Below are positions 47,401 to 54,368 of a stretch of 64,000 nt of DNA, piece by piece. The notes under the pieces were generated by a model. The model was not told the origin of the DNA and made no database searches. It was given only the letters and a program-made list of their open reading frames with translations. Every line of letters begins with the position of its first letter. Position 1 is the first letter of the stretch. The DNA comes from Psychrobacter phenylpyruvicus DSM 7000 = NBRC 102152 (lineage in GTDB: Bacteria > Pseudomonadota > Gammaproteobacteria > Pseudomonadales > Moraxellaceae), in assembly GCF_000685805.1 (NCBI RefSeq), contig NZ_JMKP01000006.1:1-64000 (forward strand), written 5' to 3'. The translations under genes and the position numbers were made by a program.

Positions 47401-47501
47401 TTTTGCGCATTGGCATTGATGGATAGAGAAAGGGAGGAAGATAAAGCTAGAACTAAATATTTGTAATTAAAATGAGGAGAGGCACATAGTTTACGCTTCA
47501 T
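44457..47501 (-). CDS. yjbH: YjbH/GfcD-like exopolysaccharide outer-membrane protein
   Basis: The large protein (1014 residues from 47501) has a signal peptide ending SINANAQ and long beta-strand-rich regions. Typical motifs are RYSNIDGVSYGP, YSNLSYRINLGQG, TNFGEYMTTSRLLMPNLQWNQFKSF and the terminal YQPLIRDGGAKLHRKNEL. YjbH/GfcD proteins are outer-membrane components of exopolysaccharide or group 4 capsule systems. ATG 47501 overlaps the yjbF stop by four bases (ATGA), which indicates coupling; upstream in-frame ATGs are inside yjbF. Confidence 0.88.
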   Translation of the reverse strand: MKRKLCASPHFNYKYLVLALSSSLSLSINANAQNQTQPLTTTLYDSPEAMQPAVSTSNHSSSNHSRILTSPTSQRMGGWLSQEFNNGQNSGLKPNSKSDFKTAYEPYYEPAMVWQSSAEVAPQQTQQKTLIADLDHLLKSKSSIKNNLLPLKQWLQSLAATGRVVLPKQDPRYLEANPSIEPVLRTGDTVLLHANPNTVTVLFDNTQACRVLYEAGTKAHNYIDECLTTVNKQMQADDAYLISPDGTIQYIALAKWNAQTQLPPISGSWLWVPDATNGWTKDLALDVAKFIATQGQDLPLPFGQNDNPISLTVSQPVTSRDLPISSSDWGVVGLLQTPTARMHDQGTLVTHISHVDPYTQYNLLLQPFDRLETTVRYSNIDGVSYGPVSPNQDLKDKSLDVKLKLLKEDRWLPELAVGWRDMAGTSLFAGEYLVASKRYGDFDFSLGMGWGYLGARGNIDNPLGNIDDRFDERVVDKGGEGGELSAKSWFTGPTSLFGGIQWHTPYDPLTLKIEYDGNDYQSEPYSDKNLNTKDFPVNIGATWQDLDRGIAVSAGYERGDTLMLGLTLQGDLSKLGRVKPKAYQVKNIEKLPATQYSNLSYRINLGQGDSDTYTNPAIINAFSQATGWKATDLSITQGNVILNVEDYGGAFIKERLQQGMEVLRQVLPADTNFIQIQVSRYGEPVGVFNIDPDTWSQQYLQLPPPSQRIDHPLTITTAVPTYPALNTQVVSHTELPKGSIRFTPSLQQSIGGPDGYLFGIFANANVDYKLWTGSWVDGTAQVRVVDNYDNYSYVADSNLPRVRTNFGEYMTTSRLLMPNLQWNQFKSFGNNLYGLAYAGYLDPMFAGVGAEILYRKPNQPWAVGVDLNHVRQRDFDQHFGLQDYEATTGNISVYWDTPWYDVDMKVSAGQYLAGDKGATLDLSRQFNNGVKMGGWITKTDVSSEEFGEGSLDKGIYVSIPLDTLFSHWSSNSATLVYQPLIRDGGAKLHRKNELIDLTSPLDKSTLDIKNPLAH

Positions 47502-48184
47502 GATGATTTCCATACTTGCCAAGATAAACAGTATCTTTTTGAGATGCATTGTTGACCATAGACTGGCTTATTCATGTTATTCGAATCAAACGCAAACCAA
47601 CTATCGAAGGTAGGCTGAGCTTGCATCGTTGGGCTTTTTGATATGGTGTATTCATGTATCCAGTTTAAAGTCGTTTTATCACCGACAAAATTATGGTGCT
47701 CAGGTGCTCCACTACTGCTTAATTCACGTCGTTCGCGAACTGCTGTAATGCCGTCGACTGTATCAATCTCTCGCATGAATTGTTGAGGCTTTTGTGCTGA
47801 CCAATTTAAAGGATAAATGATATGTTCACGCCAGTCATATTCTGCTGTCGTTACCGCAATCAATCGGCCATTACTCCATTTAAAAATAGAGCGATCTGCA
47901 CTATAAAACACTTCAGTATTAACACTGGGCCATTGATCGCTGGCACCCTGAGCCAACCAGGCAATGTGACCGTTCATATTTAACCTAATGTAATTAAAGT
48001 TGGGATCAAGTTGAGGCCTATCAGGATTGTTGCTAAAGACAACATTGCCTTTAATGGCGCCTTTAGAAGTACTAAAACATTTGGTACTGCTCTCTGAGCA
48101 GCCAGTTTTAACAGTACATCCAAATAAGCTAAAAGCACTAGTTACGATTAATAGCCTAAAAATAGGCTTGTTTATTTTTAGCAT
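47498..48184 (-). CDS. yjbF: YjbF/GfcB-like lipoprotein
   Basis: The 228-residue lipoprotein has a signal ending SLFGC (Cys23) and family motifs RLNMNGHIAWLAQGAS, FKWSNGRLIAVT and WIHEYTISKSPTM. YjbF/GfcB lipoproteins work with YjbH/GfcD in exopolysaccharide export. It overlaps yjbH by four bases. Confidence 0.87.
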   Translation of the reverse strand: MLKINKPIFRLLIVTSAFSLFGCTVKTGCSESSTKCFSTSKGAIKGNVVFSNNPDRPQLDPNFNYIRLNMNGHIAWLAQGASDQWPSVNTEVFYSADRSIFKWSNGRLIAVTTAEYDWREHIIYPLNWSAQKPQQFMREIDTVDGITAVRERRELSSSGAPEHHNFVGDKTTLNWIHEYTISKSPTMQAQPTFDSWFAFDSNNMNKPVYGQQCISKRYCLSWQVWKSS

Positions 48185-48208
48185 TTTTTCTCATCTTTAT
48201 GTTTCAGA

Positions 48209-48246
48209 AAAATATGCCTTAAATTCTTACAAATTTAAGGCATATT
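48209..48246 (-). terminator. Terminator/attenuator between yjbE-like and yjbF genes
   Basis: On the minus strand AATATGCCTTAAATT / AATTTAAGGCATATTTTT forms a long stem followed by T residues. It lies inside the operon, so it may lower transcription of yjbF-yjbH relative to the first gene. Confidence 0.8.
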
Positions 48247-48290
48247 AAGGTGTTATAAGGATGGTGAGTACATCAGATATAAGTGGCTAC

Positions 48291-48980
48291 TTATTTAGTG
48301 CCCGTGGTACCTGAAGTGCCAGAATCATTATCATCATCACCACTTGCAGCAATCGCAATACCAATTACTGCGGCAGCGGCTACTGGCGCCCATATAGGAA
48401 TACCACCCGAAGATGCTACCACTGCTGGCGTAGGAGCCGGTGGAGGTGGCGTTACAGGTTGTACGACAGGAGGAGGTGTCTGGACGGTTGGTAGAGGTTG
48501 CGGTGCTGGTTGTGGAACAGGTTGCGGCGGTGGAACAACAGGCATGCCTTTAGGGAATGCGCCACTGAACCAGTTATCACACTGATGCATAGAGACACGA
48601 ACAATCCTACCTGAAGCATCATGATATTGATTAATCATCATCTCTGGCGAGTAAGGAATATATTTACCTTGAATGGCTTTAGCAACGCCATCACGACGTT
48701 GGCGATGACCTGTACCGATATCGCAAGTACCATTTTGAAATTGTGGGGCTAAATTACCCAGTAATCCCTTTGATACTGACACTTCATTGTCATGTAATAG
48801 AGGCTTTTTAAAGGTGCTAGATTTATAAAATCTAGCTGTTCCTGAATTTATAGCTTGTTGACACTCTTGCAAAGTATCATAACCCACATTGCCATGCGAG
48901 TCCTGATGGATGCCTGCTTGAGCAGAAAAACTTAATGCTCCTAAGGTCATTAATGAGACAACGCCTACTAGTGTTTTCAA
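48291..48980 (-). CDS. YjbE-like secreted protein with Cys-containing and Pro-rich regions
   Basis: The 229-residue product from TTG 48980 has a clean signal peptide (MKTLVGVVSLMTLGALSFSAQA). A Cys-containing domain (about 25-125) follows, then a Pro/Gln/Val-rich linker and a C-terminal GIPIWAPVAAAAVIGIAIAA segment with Asp/Ser/Thr-rich end. The last part resembles YjbE/GfcA. AAGGA eight bases before the TTG supports that start; an in-frame GTG at 49040 would add 20 residues and spoil the signal. It heads the yjb set. Function is unknown. Confidence 0.75.
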   Translation of the reverse strand: MKTLVGVVSLMTLGALSFSAQAGIHQDSHGNVGYDTLQECQQAINSGTARFYKSSTFKKPLLHDNEVSVSKGLLGNLAPQFQNGTCDIGTGHRQRRDGVAKAIQGKYIPYSPEMMINQYHDASGRIVRVSMHQCDNWFSGAFPKGMPVVPPPQPVPQPAPQPLPTVQTPPPVVQPVTPPPPAPTPAVVASSGGIPIWAPVAAAAVIGIAIAASGDDDNDSGTSGTTGTK

Positions 48981-49040
48981 TGGTAAAATCCTTTTGTTAA
49001 AATTCTTGAAATAAACAGTTAAGTTTTGTTTAATTTTCAC

Positions 49041-49447
49041 ATTAACATTTTTAGATGGTTTTTACACTTTTTTTTCTAATAATTATGAAGGTTAGAGAGC
49101 AATCAAAAAGGTCGCTTGAAAAAAACCAATAAAAAGCATCGACTTAAGGAGGCTCATCAATAGCAAGTTTTTTGTAATCTTAGGAGATAAGCAGTTGGAA
49201 TCGGCAGAAGTTTAGTCTGTCAGGCTTGAAAGGCTATATATTTAAAGGTATGAAATAGGTTAGGAGAGGGCGCGTCATTAGCTAATACAATTAGTAGCTA
49301 ATAGCATTAAAATAACAAAGATAACTCTATGCTTTATATATAGAAATATAGCTATATTGGAGACAAAAAATCTCAGATGCTCTTTCCCCATTGAATATCT
49401 AAGCATACAGTGCTAAATTCTAGCAAACTTTTACCTCGTGAGTGGCT
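49041..49447. other. Divergent region before the yjb set and mltG
   Basis: About 400 bp, AT-rich, with no supported gene. Its right end (49377 onward) is the second copy of the direct repeat. Promoters for the yjb set (minus) and mltG (plus) should lie here. Confidence 0.5.
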
Positions 49448-49464
49448 ATGAGCGATTCGAATTC
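49377..49464 (+). repeat. Right copy of approximately 85-bp direct repeat (functional mltG start)
   Basis: This copy matches 44231-44319 and runs through the intact mltG start. The copies lie 5146 bp apart in the same orientation. Confidence 0.88.
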
Positions 49465-50635
49465 AAAAAATCCAAGCAATAATCCCAATAAACCGACAGC
49501 TACTGAGACTGAAACAGTGCACCCAACAGACGTATCCTTGGTATGTGATGACCCCTCTCGTCATAAAAAACAGCCTCCAGAGCCTACCTCAAAACGCAGT
49601 TATCAGTTGCTACTGGTGTTTGGTTTAATAATGCTATTCTTATTGGCAATGGTCTATCAGACCTTGTTTGGCCACTCTAATCAAGCAGCTGGTGAATTGG
49701 TTGTGGAAGAAGGTCAGAGCTATTATGGCTTCTTACCTCAATTTCAGCGCGATGTGCCCATGTTCTCTGCCAGCTTAGCCAAGCTTTATATCAAGGCAAC
49801 CGTGGATGTGCCGCTACATGCTGGTACTTATGAAATACCAAAAAATGCCAGCTTTAAACAGATGATGGATGCCTTCAAAGAAGGTCAAAAAGTAGACATG
49901 GTTACCATTCAAATTATTGAAGGTAAGACGGCTGCTGACTTGTACAAAGTGATTGCCAATAAAGAAGGGGTAGTGTTAGAGGTGCTAGAGTCTAACGGCA
50001 AGCCTAAAGACAATTTTAAGCAGCTGCTGGGTATTGATGCGTTCACTCCAGAAGGCGAGTTCGTTAATAATCTAGAGGGTTGGTTTACTCCAGATACCTA
50101 TTACTATGCTAGAGGTGTTACTGATAAACAGATCTTAAATGACCTTTATAAGCGTCAACAACAAGCTTTGGATGAAGCTTGGGAGAAGCGTGCTGCTGAT
50201 CTGCCATATAAGACCCCTTATGAAGCGCTAATCATGGCCTCCATTATCGAAAAAGAGACCAGTGTTGATAGTGAGCGTGAGCTGGTGTCGGCAGTATTTG
50301 TGAATCGTCTTAATCAGGGTATGCGTCTACAAACTGACCCTACCATTATTTATGGTATGGGTGAGCGTTATGATGGCAATATTCGCCGTACTGATATTAA
50401 TGAGAAGACCGCTTATAACACCTATCAAATCGATGGCTTGCCACCGACCCCAATTGCCTTGCCTTCTCCTGAATCTATTGAAGCGGCTATGCACCCAGCC
50501 AATAGTGACGTATTGTATTTCGTGGCTACGGGTACGGGTGGGCATAAGTTTACCAAAACCCTTGCGGACCACAATCGGGCAGTACAAGAGTACTTAAAAG
50601 TTATGCGTGAACAAAGAACAGCTGATAACCCATAA
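49448..50635 (+). CDS. mltG: Endolytic murein transglycosylase
   Basis: MltG cleaves nascent peptidoglycan and limits glycan length. The protein (395 residues from ATG 49448) has a cytoplasmic polar N-terminus (1-55), a membrane helix (about 56-76), a LysM-like region and the catalytic domain with MASIIEKETSVDSER (catalytic Glu). FVNRLNQGMRLQTDPTIIYG and TYQIDGLPPTPI follow. A GTG two codons earlier is an alternative start. It is followed by tmk after 19 bp. Confidence 0.94.
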   Translation: MSDSNSKNPSNNPNKPTATETETVHPTDVSLVCDDPSRHKKQPPEPTSKRSYQLLLVFGLIMLFLLAMVYQTLFGHSNQAAGELVVEEGQSYYGFLPQFQRDVPMFSASLAKLYIKATVDVPLHAGTYEIPKNASFKQMMDAFKEGQKVDMVTIQIIEGKTAADLYKVIANKEGVVLEVLESNGKPKDNFKQLLGIDAFTPEGEFVNNLEGWFTPDTYYYARGVTDKQILNDLYKRQQQALDEAWEKRAADLPYKTPYEALIMASIIEKETSVDSERELVSAVFVNRLNQGMRLQTDPTIIYGMGERYDGNIRRTDINEKTAYNTYQIDGLPPTPIALPSPESIEAAMHPANSDVLYFVATGTGGHKFTKTLADHNRAVQEYLKVMREQRTADNP

Positions 50636-50654
50636 ATAAAGAGAGTCGAGTCTT

Positions 50655-51293
50655 ATGTCGCAGACAGTCAATGCAGCTAAATTTATCAGCTTTGAAGGTA
50701 CTGAGGGGGTGGGAAAAACCACAGCCATCAATAGTCTATGCCAGTGTTTAACTGACGCAGGTATTGAGTACGTGCAGACTCGAGAGCCTGGGGGTAGTCC
50801 GTTTGCCGAGCAGCTACGAGAGCTATTACTAGATACCAAGACGGACATCACCGATGACACTGAGCTGCTACTGATGTTCGCGGCTCGTAGTGACCACTTA
50901 GCAAAAGTTATCTTGCCGGCGCTGGAGGCAGGCAAGTGGGTAATTTGCGATCGCTTTGTAGACTCTACAGTGGCTTATCAGGGCTATGGTCGGGGGTGTG
51001 GTGACTCAGCTATGCTGCAGAAGATTGAGGGGCTTATCAGTCAATTTGTGCCCCGCCTGCCTGACCTAACCTTATGGCTAGATTTACCGGTTGCAGAGGG
51101 AATGCAAAGAGCAGGCAAGCGTAGTGCTGCTGATCGCTTTGAACAACAGCAAATGGCTTTTTTTGAAAGGGTCTATCAAGGGTTTAGTCAGCAACATCAG
51201 GCCCATCCTCAGCGTGTCCAGCGTATTGACGCTCAAGGGCAGGCAGAGGAGGTAGCTGCTAGAATTTGGCAAGCCGTTGCCCAGAAGCTGTAG
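50655..51293 (+). CDS. tmk: Thymidylate kinase
   Basis: Tmk phosphorylates dTMP. The 212-residue enzyme has the P-loop EGTEGVGKTT, the DR(Y/F) motif in VICDRFVDSTVAYQGYGRG, TREPGG, and a LID with SAADRFEQQ. It is cotranscribed with mltG. holB, which often follows tmk, is absent; a terminator and a convergent gene come next. Confidence 0.95.
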   Translation: MSQTVNAAKFISFEGTEGVGKTTAINSLCQCLTDAGIEYVQTREPGGSPFAEQLRELLLDTKTDITDDTELLLMFAARSDHLAKVILPALEAGKWVICDRFVDSTVAYQGYGRGCGDSAMLQKIEGLISQFVPRLPDLTLWLDLPVAEGMQRAGKRSAADRFEQQQMAFFERVYQGFSQQHQAHPQRVQRIDAQGQAEEVAARIWQAVAQKL

Positions 51294-51383
51294 CCGCTAA
51301 GGGTGTAGTTATCACTAACAGTGCAGTTGTATAGCTACCATAGCTATAGATAGATAGTTATCATCGAGATCCTAGTAGTAAAT

Positions 51384-51420
51384 AAAAAAGAGCAGCTCCT
51401 GTGTGAGCTGCTCTTTTTTT
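51384..51420. terminator. Terminator between tmk and the antiporter gene
   Basis: The hairpin AAAAAAGAGCAGCTC / GAGCTGCTCTTTTTTT, with A and T runs, can serve both convergent genes. Confidence 0.88.
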
Positions 51421-51474
51421 GGGTTGTTTTTAGATTGTTGTCGTGTCTTTGGATTAACAGTTAAGCCACTGCAG

Positions 51475-53769
51475 TTAAGACGATTTATCCGAATTGTTCT
51501 TTGCTTCAGTATCGGGCAAGCGCTGAGGGTCTAGCGAGCCATCGGCTTGTCTTGGGGCTTGAGAGTTACCATTGTCTTGTGATTGCAGATTTTTAACTGA
51601 AGCCGCCTTACTGCTTTTATTGCTAGAGGTTTTACCTGTATTTGTACTGCTACTAGTATTACCACTGCTATCAGAGTGCTTTTGTAGACTCTGTTCAAGC
51701 TTAGTCGCCAGCTCAGCCTCTAACTGCGTAGTAGGTACAGTCGTTGAAGATTTTGCCTCATTGTCACCAGTTGCCTCATCTTGGCCGTGTTGTACGTCAG
51801 TTTGAGCAGGCGATGAATCAGTTGGTTTTGAGTCACCTTTATCAAGCTCCAAGCTATGAGTTGGGTCGTCTACCCCTTCGGTTATAATCTTTTCTTTACG
51901 CTTCTCAGGTGACTTGGATGTGGCCTCAAACTGTGAGTTGGCTAAAGCACGGGCTTGGTTTTGCTTCTCAGTGACATCAACTTCTTTTGGCTGCACTTCA
52001 TCTTCAATGACCAGTGCCACTAGCTTATGGTCACGAGGAATCTCATTGTCAAAGCTGTCAGTAATCACGTGCAAATGACCTTCTTTATCAATAGTGAATA
52101 AAGGCACAAATTGCTTATTATCGGCGCGATACTGGCTGTAGCTATAACTGTCAGTAATATTGGTAATCTTCACCCGAGCCTTCTTTGACAACATACTGGC
52201 CATCTTAGTATAGGTCACATCTTTACCAAATAACCAACGTGAATTAAAGCCTGAGCGCTTGCTCTCTCTTTCTGTCTTTGACTTGTCCTCAGTGAACTTT
52301 AAGCGATAGATTTTTTGTTCGCCAAATTCATGACGATAATGTAGCTCGGATAGGGTGTTCATCTCCTTATCGGTGCTCATGGCAAAGAGATGGCCAATAC
52401 CGATTAAGTCCATGTGACGCTCGGCATGGTCAGAGATGGGATTACCAAAATAGGTACGTAATCCAGCCATACGGGCTTTGGCAATATTGGTGTAATTGTT
52501 ATGGGCTACCACCACATCGAAGCCTTGTTCCTGTAATGCGGCTGCCACTCTAAGTGCCACTGGGTTAGAGCCCACAATCAGCACCCCATTATTGGCAGGC
52601 TCACGTACTCCAAGCAGATTACCCACCATCTTCGCCCCCAAGCCTTGAATTAGGACGGTGCCAATGATTACCATAAATACCAAGGGCACTAACAACTCCA
52701 CTCCTTGGATATCATACTCCTCTAAGCGGATAGCAAATAAGGAGGAAATGGCGGCAGCAACGATACCGCGAGGCCCAATCCAACTGATCATCATTTTTTC
52801 AGAAGTTTTTAGATTAGAGCCCATTGAGGAGGCCCAGACTGATAAAGGGCGTGCTACAAACATGACGATCGCTAACAGCACTAAGCCTTGGAAGCCGACG
52901 CTTAACAGGCTATTTAACTCAACCCGAGCTGCTAGCACAATAAATAGTACTGAGATTAGCAGGACGGTTAATGACTCATTAAATTCAAGGATTTGCTCAC
53001 GTGGGAAGTCTTTCCAATTAGCTAAGGCGACGCCCATCACGGTCACAGCCAATAGACCCGATTCGTGCTCTAAATGGTTGGATATTGAGAACAATAATAG
53101 CACAAAGGCTAAGGTAAAAACGTTGTGTAAAAACTCAGGGATCATGTGACGTTTAATTAAATTCGCCAGCACAAAAGCCCCAAACATACCAATGGCAGAG
53201 GCAATAATCACAATCTCAGCAAATAAGAAGATGCTGTTGGCCTCTCCGCCGGAGATGATGTATTCGTACACCAAAACCACAGCGATAGCGCCCACGGGAT
53301 CGATGATAATCCCTTCCCACTTTAAGATGTTGGAGATGGTCTTATTGGGGCGCACACTGCGCAGTAGCGGCATGATAACCGTAGGTCCGGTAACACAGAC
53401 TAAGGAGCCAAATAGTAGTGCAATTAGTGGGTCGACATCGAATAAAAGGTAAGTGGATAGGGCGACCACAGCGATGGTAATTAATACACCGACTGAGACC
53501 AACATTTGTACCACTTTACCGTGCTGCTTAATTTCTTCGAACTCTAAGGTGAGTGAGCCTTCAAATAAAATGATGGCCACACCCAAAGAGATAAAGGGAA
53601 ATAGTAAATCTCCAATGACCGCATCTGGGTCAAAGTAGTTCATGATCGGGCCAATAAAAATACCAATAAGTAATAAAAATAAAATTGACGGCTGTTTTAA
53701 ATACCAAGCCAGCCATTGCGCAGCAATGCCTAGCCCAACCACGCCAGATAATAATAAGGCGGTATCCAT
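51475..53769 (-). CDS. NhaP-type (CPA1) cation/proton antiporter with RCK domain
   Basis: The 764-residue protein has about twelve membrane helices (1-385), including WIGPRGIVAAAISSLFA, a CPA1 signature. A TrkA-N nucleotide-binding domain follows (about 395-500, GVLIVGSNPVALRVAAALQ), then a further soluble domain and a long charged Ser/Lys/Glu-rich tail (about 620-764) that appears disordered. Family members exchange Na+ or K+ for H+; the RCK part suggests regulation by nucleotides. A minus-strand terminator-like hairpin lies about 105 bp upstream of the start. Confidence 0.9.
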   Translation of the reverse strand: MDTALLLSGVVGLGIAAQWLAWYLKQPSILFLLLIGIFIGPIMNYFDPDAVIGDLLFPFISLGVAIILFEGSLTLEFEEIKQHGKVVQMLVSVGVLITIAVVALSTYLLFDVDPLIALLFGSLVCVTGPTVIMPLLRSVRPNKTISNILKWEGIIIDPVGAIAVVLVYEYIISGGEANSIFLFAEIVIIASAIGMFGAFVLANLIKRHMIPEFLHNVFTLAFVLLLFSISNHLEHESGLLAVTVMGVALANWKDFPREQILEFNESLTVLLISVLFIVLAARVELNSLLSVGFQGLVLLAIVMFVARPLSVWASSMGSNLKTSEKMMISWIGPRGIVAAAISSLFAIRLEEYDIQGVELLVPLVFMVIIGTVLIQGLGAKMVGNLLGVREPANNGVLIVGSNPVALRVAAALQEQGFDVVVAHNNYTNIAKARMAGLRTYFGNPISDHAERHMDLIGIGHLFAMSTDKEMNTLSELHYRHEFGEQKIYRLKFTEDKSKTERESKRSGFNSRWLFGKDVTYTKMASMLSKKARVKITNITDSYSYSQYRADNKQFVPLFTIDKEGHLHVITDSFDNEIPRDHKLVALVIEDEVQPKEVDVTEKQNQARALANSQFEATSKSPEKRKEKIITEGVDDPTHSLELDKGDSKPTDSSPAQTDVQHGQDEATGDNEAKSSTTVPTTQLEAELATKLEQSLQKHSDSSGNTSSSTNTGKTSSNKSSKAASVKNLQSQDNGNSQAPRQADGSLDPQRLPDTEAKNNSDKSS

Positions 53770-54368
53770 AAAAAATCCTTGTGTATGCAGTGTCCATTCT
53801 CAGCTATGTAGTCAGCATTTACTACATCCTGCAGGCAAAAAAAAGAAAATAGAGAGAGGTGAAAAGACACTGTAAAAAAGCCTAGTAGTTTATTACTAGG
53901 CTTCGCTAATGCAGGGCTAACCATAAAGTCATGCCCTTAAGTGAAGCCATGATTTGTAGCAGCCGATCTTTATTAGCGCTATAGTTTTGATAGTCCTATA
54001 ACCCAGTAAGGTTGGCAGATAATTAGCCATCTATTGGGCGACTGTTGACACCCTAATTAAAAGAAATTAGGGTTAAGTGAATTTATGATATCACGAAATA
54101 AAGTAACAGATGCGGTACAATTGCTCAAAGATACGGTAGTTTTTTGACCCAGTTACCAAATTAGAAAGCAACTGCAATTGGAGCGATGCTTGCTTGTGCT
54201 ATAAGTTGCTAGCGTATACTGTAAAAACGTCTTATCATGAATATAGATTTTGTTACTGATTATAATTAACGGCTGTGGCTGTAAGGTTGGCATTAGTATT
54301 GGCATGATCCACGAATGGACTGAGGTCAACCTATTGTTTAACACAGACCCTCCAGGAGAATTACAATA
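53770..54368. other. Divergent intergenic region, antiporter / Do-like protease
   Basis: About 600 bp without a supported gene. It holds the hairpin at 53873-53903 and a smaller stem (CCCTAATT / AAATTAGGG) near 54051-54072. The protease gene has AGGAG shortly upstream of its ATG. Confidence 0.5.
53873..53903 (-). terminator. Minus-strand hairpin with U run in the antiporter leader
   Basis: On the minus strand AAGCCTAGTA / TACTAGGCTTTTTT forms an intrinsic terminator. No minus-strand gene precedes it, so it may be an attenuator in the antiporter leader or the end of a small RNA. Confidence 0.65.

Noticed and set aside
52658-53875. Series of open frames antisense to the antiporter gene
   Set aside because: Low-complexity products that mirror membrane helices, without starts or motifs; the antiporter reading has clear family signatures.
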